Shown here: piece by piece, positions 43,820 to 55,000 of the stretch
Layout: every line of letters starts with the position of its first letter
Position numbering within the stretch: the stretch's first letter is position 1
Source of the DNA: Symsagittifera roscoffensis
Lineage: Eukaryota > Xenacoelomorpha > Acoela > Convolutidae
Direction of reading: 5' to 3'
DNA length: 64,000 bases
Assembly: GCF_963678635.1 (NCBI RefSeq)
Contig: NC_087069.1
Coordinates: 28,324,303-28,388,302 of the forward strand
The notes under the pieces: model-generated
Database searches by the model: none
The model's input: the letters and a program-made list of their open reading frames with translations, nothing else
Told to the model about the DNA's origin: nothing
Made by a program: the position numbers and the translations under genes

Positions 43820-44533
43820 TTGGTTGACAAGGTAAGATCATCTAGAGATTGTGACAATGGCAGATCGCTTTTGGAAATCCATGCCTGCAGCGCTAAAGAG
43901 ACTACGCTCGATGAGCTATGCAAACGCTTGAGGGATCTGGACTACACCCAAGTCGATGAGAGGATGGCAGTGATGTTGAACGCCATCCTGCATTTAGAGG
44001 CGCAGGGTGAATGCATTGAGTCAGCGACAGAAGCTGTTTTGATGGTTGGCTACACGACAGAAGGGATAATGAATCAAGAGCAGACCAGATGGTTGTCCTG
44101 GAATGTGGATGGAGGCGTGAGTGGATTCGACTTGGCGAGAAATCCTGGCTTGAGCAACAACACAGAATACGGCGCGGGAGAGTTCCCACTACCAACCAGA
44201 CCACCGGCAAGATCTGCGGGCCAGTCCACGAGTAAGCCACCGTCTATGATACGGTCACAACAGACGGAGGAAGTATATCCGGACCTCAGTAGCCTGAAGA
44301 GGGAACTGGATAGGGCGCAGAGGGAGAGAGACAAAGCGAATCTTGACCGGGATGGTGCGAAGCTTGAGCGGGACCAGGCGAACCTGGAAAGAGATCAGGC
44401 GGTCCTCGAGAGGGATCAGGCGAGGCGTGATCTTAGTATGATGAGGGCAGAGTACCAACAAGAGCAGAAAGTACGTGAGAATGAGGCGAATTGCGAGCAG
44501 TTGAAGTCTGAACTTGAAAAGATCCAGCGGTGA
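43820..44533 (+). CDS. Element B ORF2, N-terminal region with heptad coiled coil
   Basis: Open for ~230 residues. The likely original start is ATG at 43857 in a neighbouring frame, with a shift near 43900. LDELCKRLRDLDYTQVDERM, GFDLARNPGLSNN and GEFPLPTRPPA match A. A regular coiled coil follows in which LERDQAN-type heptads repeat (44300-44430), ending at TGA 44531. The perfect heptads suggest recent internal expansion. Confidence 0.65.
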   Translation: MVDKVRSSRDCDNGRSLLEIHACSAKETTLDELCKRLRDLDYTQVDERMAVMLNAILHLEAQGECIESATEAVLMVGYTTEGIMNQEQTRWLSWNVDGGVSGFDLARNPGLSNNTEYGAGEFPLPTRPPARSAGQSTSKPPSMIRSQQTEEVYPDLSSLKRELDRAQRERDKANLDRDGAKLERDQANLERDQAVLERDQARRDLSMMRAEYQQEQKVRENEANCEQLKSELEKIQR

Positions 44534-44880
44534 CAATGAGAGTTCGCGAGACAAAAGGAAAAGGGATCCAGGACCACAGAACGAGCCGCTGCAGGGTCAA
44601 GGCCAGAGTCACGGATGGAGGTGGATGAAGTTCCTAGGTCCAGTGGGCGATTCAACTTGGACCGAGCGGCTCAGGAGCACATCAATGAGTGACCGGAAGT
44701 ATGGATACCACCCGAGCCGAAGTCTTCCGTCCGTGGTTTTGTTGAGGTACAACCAATACGCCCACTGATGGACGTAGCACTGCCGGGACCCCGAACAGCA
44801 GCCAAGTTAGCGGGAGTTCATCATGTCTCAAGGAACTGCACAATAGGCTGCAACTGGGGACCCGTGACGACTCAAAAAGA
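44534..44880 (+). pseudogene. Element B ORF2, linker upstream of SGNH domain
   Basis: Decayed coding sequence in mixed frames, Arg/Ser/Pro-rich. It corresponds to A 20800-21250. No domain. Confidence 0.4.
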
Positions 44881-45567
44881 GTGGAGCGACCCCCTACTTG
44901 GAGATACCAACCAGTCAGGAGCGCAGTGATCGCAAGCTATAAAAAGAATACAGACGGCAGATATCACAGACACAACCGTATAGATTGGACCACGGAACAA
45001 AGGGCTAGAAGGGATTGTTTCCACGACGCGTCATGGGCCGAGTACTACGCACAGACGAGAATACCGGAGGGTGCGGTCCATCTAATCATAGGGGACAGCC
45101 TGATACGAGTGCTGACCCGGATCCAGTCGCATTGGCAGACTGGAGTCTTGAGCTTTTCTGGAGCCGCAACACCCCAGATGTTGGCATCGCTTGAGATGTT
45201 AGACATGGTGAAAATGTACACGGTGACTCTGATGATGGAAACCAATGAGGTGTCCAGAGGTGAATCGAGGAAAATAATGAAGCTACGCGAGAAGATGAGC
45301 TGCGTCCTTGAGGATTTGAGGATTCAGATGGATCCTGCTATACTCTCGGTTTGCACCGTTCCTTACAACAGGAAGGCTAATCAGCATGCGATGGAAATGA
45401 ACGAGAAGGTGCGCAACATCAATGAAACAATCAGGCAAATGCAGCAGAGGAGCGTACTCCCCGTTAGATTGTTGGATGTGGCAGACATGAAGGAGCGATC
45501 CTTCCCAGATGACGCGTCTTCGGATGGCATCAATTTGATAGGCCTAAAGGTGTGGAATAGCTGCTGA
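44881..45567 (+). CDS. Element B ORF2, SGNH hydrolase-like domain with lost catalytic residues
   Basis: An open 228-residue frame. Block I is intact (HLIIGDSLIRVL near 45078-45110) and block II reads SFSGAATPQML. In block III the Gly of GTNN is Glu (METNEVS), and in block V the His of DGIH is Asn (SSDGINLIG near 45519). ILSVCTVPYNRK is the conserved central strand. The frame survives but the Asp/His end of the triad does not. Either B decayed at these sites or the domain is a non-catalytic relative. Confidence 0.7.
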   Translation: MERPPTWRYQPVRSAVIASYKKNTDGRYHRHNRIDWTTEQRARRDCFHDASWAEYYAQTRIPEGAVHLIIGDSLIRVLTRIQSHWQTGVLSFSGAATPQMLASLEMLDMVKMYTVTLMMETNEVSRGESRKIMKLREKMSCVLEDLRIQMDPAILSVCTVPYNRKANQHAMEMNEKVRNINETIRQMQQRSVLPVRLLDVADMKERSFPDDASSDGINLIGLKVWNSC

Positions 45568-47024
45568 ATGGCGTCTTCCAGAAACACATAAATACAATGG
45601 AAGCGGATCTGCTGGAATTGGGCCAATTCACCTTCGGTCCACCCCCGGTACCCTCTTTATTTGCCACAAGATCCCTGTCCAATCGCCTGGGAGTGAGAGT
45701 CGATTCCAGACACAGCTCAAGGAGTAGCCGGACCAGGCTACCGGGGTCCACGCCGATGGAGGCCGAAGAAGTAGAATCGTCCACGCCCTAAAGTTCGGTG
45801 GTATCCTCAGTGGTGGTGGTGGAGGTGGATCACAAGAGAGTGGAAAAACCGACGGAGACGAGCCGGACACGATATCTGGAGAGGATAAAGGAATTGGTTC
45901 TAGAAGATCTGCAATGCAGACAGGAATTGGCTGAGACATTGGGTCTCAAGCACTTGTCACATGAGGACTTGAGTCGACACCATTGTGTGGATTGGCTGAA
46001 GGCCCATGAAGCACACTTCTCTAGAGCGAGGATGATGGAGACGGCGGATCTGACCGGGATTCCTCTGAAATCAATAATGGGACCGATCAACTATAGGCCA
46101 CTCAAGCTGTTGGGGAGTCCAGGGCTCATCGTAGAGCGCACAAAACCCCGAACGAGTGTAGCGAGAATCAGATTAGCTTCTCCTGCGCAGCTGAGAGTAG
46201 TAGACAATTTACTGGAGCCGAAAGACATGGGACTCCCAGATGCTGCCTACGAAGGCGGAAAACTAGCAAACGACTCAAGATACGGAAAACCCTGTGGGAT
46301 CGCGCAGTTAGCCAAGACCTTGGCGGTGTACGATCGATCGGACCCAGGAGCCGCAAAAGTAGTCATCGTGGCGGGCTCTGATTTTGAGGGGACGTCTCCG
46401 AAGCTGTTTTGGCCAGAGACCCTAGTGTACCTGCTGCCTGGTGCGAAATTGAACCAGATGCTGACTCTGGTGGTGGTAATCAAATCAGAAATGCCTTGTG
46501 AGCCGGAGCTGCTGCTGTTTGCTGGAATGAAGGATCACTTGCATGCGGCGGGGCTTCTGGAGCGTCTGAAAAATGATGCACCGACGCCCAAGAAGGCCTG
46601 GGAAGCTATTCAGACGTTGTTTGCGGTAATGAAAGAGGTGCAAGAGAATGTGCCTACTCGATTCGGAGCCAAGACAAAAATGGCGGTTACAACGTCCCCG
46701 GGCTACGCAAGCATGCCGCCGGCTTTGCAATTTGTATACGCTATCTTGATCCTCATAGTGGAGGGGAACGAGTGGCGGGTGTTGATGGCAGCCCCTAATC
46801 GAGAGCTGGAACCCACGATCTTGAGACCTCTGAAGTCGTAATTGGCAGCGGAAAGGGCGGACGTATCTCATGCCTTGATGGGATACTACGAGTTGGCAGA
46901 CATCCTCATTGTGTTGGACGAGGTCCTATTACTTGAGATTTCGAATTTTGCTCGACAATTGAAGTTTAGACCGGACATAAGGGATGATCCCCCGATGATA
47001 AGCCACCTAACAGCCAGCCTGTGA
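45568..47024 (+). pseudogene. Element B ORF2, unknown domain X
   Basis: The main frame (45798-46841) is open for 347 residues, the longest in the window after A's pol pieces. CVDWLKAHEAHFSRARM, GPINYRPLKLLG, LAVYDRSDPGAAKVVIVAGS, LLFAGMKDHLHAAGLLERL, SPGYASMPPALQFVYAILIL and NRELEPTILRPLKS, then after one TAA LIVLDEVLLLEISNFARQL. Each block pairs with A 22270-23290. About half of the positions in the blocks agree by eye. The fold is unknown. Confidence 0.65.
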
Positions 47025-48450
47025 GTCCGAAGTAGGACCTGACAATCACAAGCGCCACCAGCAGGGCGAGAGGACCAAGCAATGAAAGGAGAAACGTGGC
47101 TGCAGCCGAGAAGCAATTGGAAGCGATGGCATACCGTCTGACACAAGAGAGAGGCAGGTGGCCGTTCCTGACCCCAAGGCTCGAGAATGCTATGGACAAG
47201 ACGCGGGAGAATGCTCCAACTCTCGTTAAAAAGATATGGGAATTTGTTGAGGGACAGCTGTAGATGGCAGAGAGCAAGGAGATGACGGTGAGAAGATTCG
47301 TCACAGCGGCGAACGAAGTCACCGTCGGAGGATTCTGGAGAGAGCATGCCAAAGACGAGCTGAGAACGAGGAAAGATCACGAAATCTTGAGATTCTTGAG
47401 TCCTTGTTAGGAGAAGAAGTACATGGCTAAATTGTTCAACGCAAACGACACCATCTTCGAAGCCTTCGTGCAAGAGCTGTTGAATATGCCCATAAACCTC
47501 TTGCTGACCCTGTACTTGTTTTTATCCCAGGTACCTGTTTAACATGGGTCTAGCATACATGTTCAGCAGAGGAGTAGAGACGCTTCGGATTGACGGGTAC
47601 CTGACGCTAGTGCTCTTGACTCATGGTGAACTGGTGGCATTTCATCGGTTGATGAAATATGAGGAGCCCCTGTCGATGGGGAAAACCCACCCAACTGTCA
47701 ATTCCTACTCTTACAAGTGCGCTGCCGGACTAAAGACGTTGCTGGTGGAGTATCTTCTGATGCATAACCGACACTTGACTGGCGAAGAACGGAATCCCAA
47801 GACGAGAGATGAATGGAAAGAGGCGAATGGTGGTATCCCTCTGCTGACTGATCTGTGCTTGGCCATGAGATCTGACCCGTTGGGGGTGATCAGGAGGCTT
47901 GATGAGTTCGTAACCTGTATCTACGGGCCAGCGGTGACGTACGCCTTTCCGGATCCTCTCGTGGCGGCATATCGCAATTCAGTGGTACACGTGAGCCTCA
48001 TAAGCGTACTAGATGGGACGGCGTTGAATTGGTGCCGACAAGAGGTGCTGAGGACACGAATGAGTGACACAGTGCTCTTCGAGAAGATAAAGGATCCCGT
48101 GTTAGTGGTGTTTAATTTCCGGGGGCAGTTACAATGCAGAATGGGGGGGAGCGTGAAGGTCCCATTGAAACCTACCTCAAGTTTTGGAATTTGAATCCTT
48201 TGACCGCAGACAGGAGAGAAATCTTGAGAATCCCGGCGTGGAAGGGGAGCTTCGAGTTGGTGAACAAGGAGCTAGAAATGACTCTGGAGAAGGAAATTTT
48301 GCCCAGCGTCGTCCCCGAGTTCCCGACAGTCAGGAGAATGACCCTGGGGATGAATAGCCCTCTGGCTGGTAGTCCAATCCTTGGACGCCAGAGCTGCAGT
48401 GGAAAAGCAGCAGAGGGATTTCACCGATGGCTGGGATCCCATGTTTGTCG
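47025..48450 (+). pseudogene. Element B ORF2, unknown domain Y
   Basis: Frames of 47544 and 48134 overlap and continue one another (shift near 48140). LRIDGYLTLVLLTHGELVAF, LLVEYLLMHNRHLTGEE, GGIPLLTDLCLAMRSDPLG, ITFAFP-like YGPAVTYAFPDPL, LNWCRQEVL and YLKFWNLNPLTADRREIL. The N-terminal part (47025-47540) is decayed but matches A 23600-24000. Better preserved than in A, so it is the reference copy for this domain. Confidence 0.6.
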
Positions 48451-49427
48451 AATATACAGCAGGAGTTTATTTCCACACGTGCGACATCAAGATAAACTCG
48501 TGGACAACACAAGAAAAGAAGATGAGGGGCTCAATGCCTCCAAAGTTCGAGGTTCGGGACATCTTGAGAACGCTCGATCAAGCGGATCTGGAGATTATGC
48601 TGCCGGTTTGGGACGATGGAAGAATGATTGTGGAGGAAGGACACATAGCCTTGAAAGATGAAATGAAGTTTGCCACTAGGAAGTATCGAGCACCTTTCGG
48701 GCTGGAGAAACTAGAGATAAAGCAAGAGGAAAAGGAGCTAGAGGCTGCTGGCCCCTTATATGTAGCCCTCACCGAGTACAAGAAACAGAACCCAACTACA
48801 CCCTCACCCCTGTCAGTGGGCACCCCTGGAGATAAGAGAAGCGGTCTCGTGGAGACGAGGTTTAGAGACGTGCTTGAGAGAAGGCGAGCTGATTCAGAAG
48901 GGGAGAGCATTGATGAGACTCTCAGTGAAGCAGGAGAAGAAATGGAGGTGGGGAATACACCTGAGCCGAAACCAGCAGAGAAGGATTTTACCACTCAGGA
49001 ACTGTTGCAAGACTTGAGTGAACACGATTGGGCGAACACGGCCACACCACCCCTGACGTCATCCCCTCGCAAAAACCTGGAACTACCCCTGAGCGGCGAG
49101 ACCTCCAATATGGGGATGATTCTCTTGAGTGCCAAAGAGAGTAAGAAGAATACCTTCGAGGGCAATAAATGGATGTTCTTGAGTACGCTGGATGAGAAGA
49201 TGTGGCTAGAATTCTTGAGTGCATTTAACCAGAAAGCAGGGACCGAAGCTACACTGGAGAGTTTCAAAGAAGAACTGTGGGACACAGTGGTGAAATTCGG
49301 GGAACCAGTTCTGATGGGCAACGGACTGGATGAAAAGGCGAGAAAGGAGTTGTTGGATAAGATGATCAAGCTGCGAGCAACAGAGCAGAAAACCAAAGTG
49401 ATGAATGTAAAGACAGCTCTTTTCTGA
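48451..49427 (+). CDS. Element B ORF2, domain Y end and acidic region
   Basis: The frame that opens at 48381 runs 348 residues to TGA at 49425. The first part (DPMFVEYTAGVYFHTCDIKI, LEIMLPVWDDGRMIVEEGHI, KYRAPFGLEKLEI) matches A's DPCFVGRNAAVLQHTRFAY, ASLILTYVKPELTVGGTLQT and TFLAPFGYEDI. The rest is Glu/Ser-rich, then helical (EEGNKWMFLSTLDEKM-like, ESFKEELWDTVVKFGEPV). No known family. Confidence 0.55.
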
Positions 49428-50132
49428 AACAAAAAATTGACGATAAAATGATTAAAATTAAAGGGGAGGATAAGCTTACGACTAGTAATATGATTAAAGA
49501 TAATAATATCCTTAAGGCTCGAGTAGGAGGAGGCAAGAGTCGGAAGGGTTGGACCGGGACAAAGAGGTCGAATCAGTGATGATAGTGACGACGCCCCCAA
49601 GCAAAGGTGTGAAGTCCCGAAAGAGAAAAAGGGAAGTAGAGGAGCTGAATAGCCCGTCGGCGGATGCTGTCTCTGAGAAGACTTTGAGGGAGACTGCTCC
49701 CATGATTCTAGCGTGATGGAAGACTGCGGCCTACAAGGGTAGCTCCGAACCAAGGAGGCTAGCCGAAGTGGTGAAAGAGATAGAGGTCTCGACAAGTCTG
49801 GCAACGGAAGAAGACTTCAAACCTCAGAAGGTAAGCTCGAAAAAGGGTTCGACGAATGGACAAACATGGGAAGTGGATGTTGGCAAAGAATGGATCTAGA
49901 GCGAGCATCAGGCTATTGGCAAACAAGTGACCAGCGACCCTCTTGAGAAAAATGCGACGAGGAATACGGCTCGACCTTGGTGAGTGGCTCTGCAGACAAT
50001 GAAGGAACTGGAGGACTGTCTGAAAAAGCTCGATCGTGGAGTGTCCCGCAAGCGTCGCAATTGGGCTACCCAACAAAAACCGAGGTTAAAAAATTAGAAT
50101 TGGGAAGTCAGCTGAAGCGAACTTGACAGAGC
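49428..50132 (+). pseudogene. Element B ORF2, decayed acidic region
   Basis: No frame is open for more than ~60 residues on the sense strand. The composition stays coding-like (G/A-rich) and the segment bridges two conserved parts, so I read it as decayed ORF2 and not as a true spacer. Confidence 0.4.
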
Positions 50133-51388
50133 TTGTTGCGGGATTACTTCGAGGATGCGATGAGAACATCTTCGTCCGCATTGCCATTGATTAGAACAGC
50201 GGGGCAGCTGACGTTCGCGTGGAGCCTAGTGGGAAAAGAATTGGAGGTAATGACCTCACACGATAAATTGAAGTTGGGCAACAAAAGTCTAGAAGTTTAC
50301 CAGATGCTAGTACAGCATATCGCCAGAGATAATTCCGGTTTGAGTCTGGCGAGAAGAAAAGATGCCACTTGTTTCTTGAGGTGGATAATGTCCGTAATGA
50401 CCAATAGTACTGTCCAAGCGTGTCATCAGAAGGCCATGGGGAGCTAAACTATGGAGAGGAGACCAGAGTACTGAACGTGTATCAGAGTACAGGGATTGAA
50501 AAGCAAGATGACTCGAGGCAATCTCTAGAGAATGAGGGGAAACTTGATGAAATACGGAGATTCTACAACAAGAAAATCGAAGAGGGGCATGATGTGCATC
50601 GTAACTTGGCCTCGGCTGAAGATTACTCGAGACTCAACAAACGGGGAGAATACCAATATGTATCTGGAGTAATGGGGATAGCATACAACCCTTTCTTGGA
50701 TTCAGAGGCCGGGAGCGCTCACAGGAATCACGAAGTGACGGAGCTATTGAAGTTTTGAACAGAGAAAATAATCAAAATTGATTCAATGGAAAGGGAGAAA
50801 CCGAGCCTGGGCCTGCTATTTGAGACGACGCCCAAGGTAATAAGCGTGCCACGCTCGAGCAAGCGAGTGGAAATGAAAATGGGGAATGGAAATGGCATGA
50901 TGACTACGAATTTAGGAACGGTTTGGAAGTTGCTGAATTTAGGAACGGTTTGAGGCAATCTCTAGAGAATGAGGGGAAACTTGATGAAATACGGAGATTC
51001 TACAACAACAAATTCGAAGAGGGGCATGATGTGCATCGTAACTTGGCCTCGGCTGAGGATTACTCGAGACTCAACAAACGGGGAGAATACCAATATGTAT
51101 CTGGAGTAGTGGGGATAGCATACAACCCTTTCTTGAATTCAGAGGCCGGGAGCGCTCACAAGAATCACGAAGTGACGGAGCTATTGAAGTTTTGAACAGA
51201 GAAAATAATCAAAATTGATTCAATCGAAAGGGAGAAACCGAGCCTGGGCCTGCTACTTGAGACGACGCCCAAGGTAATAAGCGTGCCACGCTCGAGCAAG
51301 AGAGTCGAATTGAAAATGGGGAATGGAAATGGCATGATGACTACGAATTTAGGAACGGTTTGGAAGTTGCTGAGACCCTCCTGGTGTC
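50133..51388 (+). pseudogene. Element B ORF2, unknown domain Z start, with a tandem duplication
   Basis: YFEDAMRTSS ... TAGQLTFAWSL, RRKDATCFLRWIMSVM, then DEIRRFYNKKIEEGHDVHRN and GVMGIAYNPFLD. The stretch 50517-50952 is repeated at 50953-51388 (unit 436 bp), each copy including EIRRFYN through GTVWKLL. I count six differences in the first ~243 bases. The copies share GAATTTAGGAACGGTTTG at the junction (50937/50952). Confidence 0.75.
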
Positions 51389-52388
51389 CATATCCCCATG
51401 CAAGTCTGATTGAAGAAGTCACGGAACGAGTGAGGCTAACACCGACAAAAGATGAAGACTTGGGAACTTTGGATGTGATACACAAACTGATTCTACCACA
51501 GAGTAAAGAGTCGGGCGAGGCAAGGAGTAAGCTAGGATCGGTAAAGAATTTGGAACCCGGTAGTTGTCTTGACTTGACGTGCGGAGGCGGAGAGCAGACT
51601 TGTGATGGACGATCATGTGTCAGAATACAATCTTTCCAGAGAGAAGACCTAGACGCTTGGTTTGGAGACATAACAGAAAGAGAGAAAAGCGAAGTGCAGA
51701 TAGTGGCTGAGTGCTATACAAACACTACAGTAAATATGGCAAGGCGCTGGGGTTCTTCTCAAGGATGTGCAGTTTGCAATCACTGGAGATGCTGGAGTCG
51801 GAGCACCATTTGGTGACAGCGTTGAGCGTAGAGTCGTGGCCGGGGGCGTTGCAAACCACCCAGAATTACATCAGAGGGTAGAAGATTGGTCTTGAGGCGG
51901 AAATGGGATTTCCCGTGAGCCAGGCTTACGGTCTGCCAGTAAATGCAAAATGATTGGTGGGATCAGTAATGGCCAACCTATGTGGGAGCCACTATCCATT
52001 ACAGATGGCGATGGTGAAGGTATCCAGCCAAAGGATACTAGTGGACAAACACTTCTCGGTACCCAAGTGCGTACGACTGGCTCGAATGTCGCATCATTCA
52101 CATAAGCTGCTGAAGAAGATCCTGGGAACGGTGCGAAGGGAACAAATAGATGACTTGAGTGAAATCTGCGGAGAAGAACTCTTGATCTTAGAAGGCGAAA
52201 ACACGAGTGATTTCGAGAGACACAATACCATCGGGAAGCCGATGAATAGTGTCCCAGCACAGGAGGAAGATGATACGACACATGAGAAGATGATGATATT
52301 GGAACCTCTGCTGGAAGCTTCGGGAGAACGCAATCTCCGAAGCCTTGATATTACTCATGGGGAATGGCCATGCCATTGCTTGGCTTAG
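51389..52388 (+). pseudogene. Element B ORF2, unknown domain Z end
   Basis: VWKLLRPSWCPYPHASLIEE, DLGTLDVIHKLIL, EPGSCLDL; a decayed gap (51700-51950); then MVKVSSQRILVDKHFSVPKC, VRLARMS, ILEPLLEASGERNLRSLDI and THGEWPCHCLA before TAG at 52386. It is collinear with A 27390-28440. Function unknown. Confidence 0.58.
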
Positions 52389-53039
52389 ACAGTGTGGTAC
52401 CCGGAGCACTCAAACCTCTGTTTAGTGTGGGACGTGGAAGAAATTCGGTCAATCGGATTACCCGATTATCGGCAGAAGGTGACCATCTTGGTAGTGAGAG
52501 CGATGTTGGCGTTGCGATGGATCGAGGAGAAAGTGACGAAATATCGGGAATCGAAGACACAAACGGCGGATTCGATATACGCTATTGATTATAGCAGGAG
52601 ACTTGAGTTGTTTGAGACGGCGTGCGAGGTATTCGCCATACCTATGGGGGTCAGGCACGTATGGAGCCGCATAAGGTTCTTCCCGTGGTTTCGAGCGACA
52701 TTGACATCTTGGTTGTATATGGTGACGAAAGACCACATTAAGAAACATCGTAAAGAGTATCGACAGTTCCTGGCAGAGATAGGACCGGAAGCCTTCAAGA
52801 GACCTTTGCTGACCCATCGAAATGCGATCACGACGGGTTGGAAAAGAGTCGGTAGGGTGTCTAGAGACAATACCAAAGCGATAGAATCGATATTGGAGGA
52901 GGACTTGGCGAAGAACGTGAGCTTGAACCTGCACAATTCCTTTTGCTTGAACAGGGAATCAAAAGTGAATGTTTTACCAAATCAGGCAAAGAGGTTGCAA
53001 GAACAGAGGGAGTGGATGCGATCCTTCGATCAATTTTAA
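52389..53039 (+). CDS. Element B ORF2, C-terminus
   Basis: Open for 215 residues: VWYPEHSNLCLVWD (A: WWYPGSSNLVLIWD), GLPDYRQ, RRLELFETACEVFAIPMGVR, RIRFFPWFRATLTSWLYMV, AFKRPLLTHRNAITTGWKRV and KNVSLNLHNSFCLNRES, ending TAA at 53037. This is the best-preserved version of the ORF2 end. Charged, aromatic, single-domain in look; no family recognised. Confidence 0.6.
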   Translation, partial: TVWYPEHSNLCLVWDVEEIRSIGLPDYRQKVTILVVRAMLALRWIEEKVTKYRESKTQTADSIYAIDYSRRLELFETACEVFAIPMGVRHVWSRIRFFPWFRATLTSWLYMVTKDHIKKHRKEYRQFLAEIGPEAFKRPLLTHRNAITTGWKRVGRVSRDNTKAIESILEEDLAKNVSLNLHNSFCLNRESKVNVLPNQAKRLQEQREWMRSFDQF

Positions 53040-53152
53040 AAGCGTGGGAAGAGATCGTAATCAGCTCCGATGATGAGGAAGCGCTGCTAAGGCAGATCAC
53101 GGTGTCAAACTCATCAGGGCCTAGCACCTCAAAGGCCAGGAATACGAAATGA

Positions 53153-54235
53153 GCAGGGGGCTCAATGAGGGTTTCTTGAGTCTTGAGAGGGAAGAAAAGG
53201 GGCTCGAGTTTGAACTCGGATGAAATCTGAGGTCAAAAAAAGCAATTTTAACGAAACGAAATATTGCTATTAATATGCTATAATTATTATATATTTCAAA
53301 ATGCTGCATGACAATTTTCCGATTGGATAGGACAAAATAAATTTTAATCATTAGCTTCAAAAGCGAAAATTTAAGGTGCAAGTGTCTGCCAATTTTGATT
53401 GCTGTTCAGCGATAGTGTGACAACTTTGTATGGATGTGAATTTTGGGGTGTAGATAAAGTTAAATCTGCTGCAATCTTCTGTAAATGACCACTGGCACTG
53501 TATCTTGAGCAACACTCAACATTCTGGGGATTCACTGGCAGACGGCAACACGCGATGAGGACATCGATCTTGAGTCCGTGGAGTATATGCCAGTCGGTCA
53601 TATTTGGAAGTTTGACCTTGAGAAATACGAACAACGTAATTTAGGGGTGAAATGTAATTTTTCAAAAATTCGAATTGAGCCTGTCATGCTCAACTTTCTC
53701 GCGACAACTGATAATCTCAGAAATGCAAGATCAGAACAACCGAAATACAATCGCGGGAAAGTAGTCAAAAAAAGCATCGGGAAATTGCTATTCGCAATTT
53801 CCAGATATAAAAATCACACGAGAGTAAAGCTGTCCTAGGAGGCAGAACGATTACGAAATAAGAGTATATTGATTCAAAGTGGACCAAAGTGAACCTTCGG
53901 TGGAAAGGTGGACAACCGAAGTCTCCCAATGGTCCTACCCAAAACTTTAATTCTCAAGTGAAAACTCATTTTCTTTGTTGGAATTTATTAATAGCAAACT
54001 TCTCAAGTTATTGCATTTATGCTAGAGTCGCTAGTTAATTTAGTTACTCCAATTCTCGAGTGTGCTGGTATGTGAGTACCCATTTTAGTTTTGTTAGTTT
54101 TGTTGAGTGTGTTTTATAATTGTTATGTTGAGATAAGGAGATTTTAAGGTTGATCCATCTGAAATGGATCAAAGTTCCACTGTCTGATAAAAAGTAACTG
54201 TACGGACTGTTCCGACCCTGTTTTTAACGGCGTTT
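53153..54235 (+). other. Right flank of element B, origin unclear
   Basis: AT-rich sequence after ORF2. A purine run GAGAGGGAAGAAAAGGGG at about 53186-53203 could be a polypurine tract, but no copy of what follows is found upstream of B, so no LTR can be claimed. A frame at 53510-53838 (LNILGIHWQTATRDEDI ... RYKNHTRVKLS) starts after a stop and may be a retroelement fragment; the start faintly recalls the LG-x-W segment after BEL/Pao RT. Low certainty. Confidence 0.35.
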
Positions 54236-54702
54236 ACCCCCTTTTTTACAGTGCAATGTCGAGGGAATCCATCTCAACTGTTAGCTGCAAAGTTTCGGCA
54301 AATATCCGGGGCACCAATATTTTTTACAACAAGAAGATTGAAAATATGCTTGCCATCCCTCAGAACTTCCTTTGATCATGAACTGAGATCCGAAGTGGTA
54401 TGTAAGCTTTCATGTAGTGGATGTAACTCCACCTATGTCGGCCATACAGTCCGAAATTTAGTCACGAGGGTCGATGCACACCGCAAAGGGGACTTTCCAG
54501 TAGGGCAACGATTGTTAGAATGTAATAAAGAGGTAGGCTGTACTGGTGAGTTGAAGTCAGAGATTATAGACCAAACAGCCAACACTCAGAAGCTACTGAA
54601 ACCAGAGGCTTTGCATATTTGAGTGAGAGGTCGATAATTAACACACGCAATGAATTTAGGAGCTGGGAATGAACAATAAATTTATAGTCCATTTATAACA
54701 TG
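54236..54702 (+). pseudogene. Penelope-like element copy 3, 5'-truncated GIY-YIG end
   Basis: Homology starts abruptly at VQCRGNPSQLLAAKFRQISG (54251) after a TTTTTTACAG. Then FFTTRRLK, LRSEVVCKLSCSGC with C-x2-C, the nuclease motif STYVGHTVRNL (54428-54460), DFPVGQRLL, SEIIDQTANT and PEALHI before TGA at 54620, after which the frame continues as VRGR. The GIY-YIG residues are better kept than in copies 1 and 2. Confidence 0.8.
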
Positions 54703-54956
54703 GCTGAAATTGGAAAAACTGTCATGTCAGAATCAAAAATAGTCCCAGATCGAAATTTTATAATAATGAAAGAACAAAAAACTAAAAAATCTCAAAAATT
54801 TCAAGGATAATGTTGTTAATAATTTCGTAATTCATTTTGTATTTACAGTTGTTTGAATTTGATTGGTCAGAAAATTCCGGAGCCTTCTTAGACATGTTTT
54901 TCATTTTTTTCAGATCTTTGATCGTTTTGTAAATATTCTAAGAAATATTTTGAATC

Positions 54957-55000
54957 CTGATGATGCACAAAATGTGCGAAAAGTTTGAATTAACATTTTA
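54957..55000 (+). ncRNA. Candidate hammerhead ribozyme in PLE copy 3
   Basis: CTGATGA (54957-54963), a 5-bp stem GCACA/TGTGC with an AAA loop, then GAAA (54978-54981): the hammerhead core order. AGTTT (54982-54986) can pair with AAACT at about 54999-55003 as a third stem, followed by TT. One extra U sits between CTGATGA and the stem, and I do not see a convincing outer stem. Hammerheads are known at PLE ends, so the place fits. Confidence 0.42.

Larger units (their letters stand above)
34763..53152 (+). mobile_element. Element B: second giant Ty3/gypsy-type element, LTRs not found
   Basis: It has the same order as A: gag, protease, RT, RNase H, linker, integrase, macrodomain, ORF2. Proteins are clearly related but diverged from A, so B is a sister subfamily and not a recent copy. 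Only ~180 bp precede the first gag ATG at 34942, compared with 3.7 kb in A. No direct repeat flanks the element, so the 5' leader and LTR are lost, probably at the PLE copy 2/minisatellite junction. The 3' limit is uncertain (between 53152 and ~54235). Numerous stops and frameshifts make it dead. Confidence 0.8.

Noticed and set aside
48995-49804. 269-residue minus-strand frame
   Set aside because: Antisense to ORF2 of B, low-complexity Ser/Leu/Pro composition, no counterpart in A.
53578-53838. BEL/Pao-type RT fragment
   Set aside because: Only one short LG-x-W-like match; left as an unassigned frame in the flank entry.
53153-54235. 3' LTR of element B
   Set aside because: No matching repeat before 34942 and no TG...CA pair that I can support.
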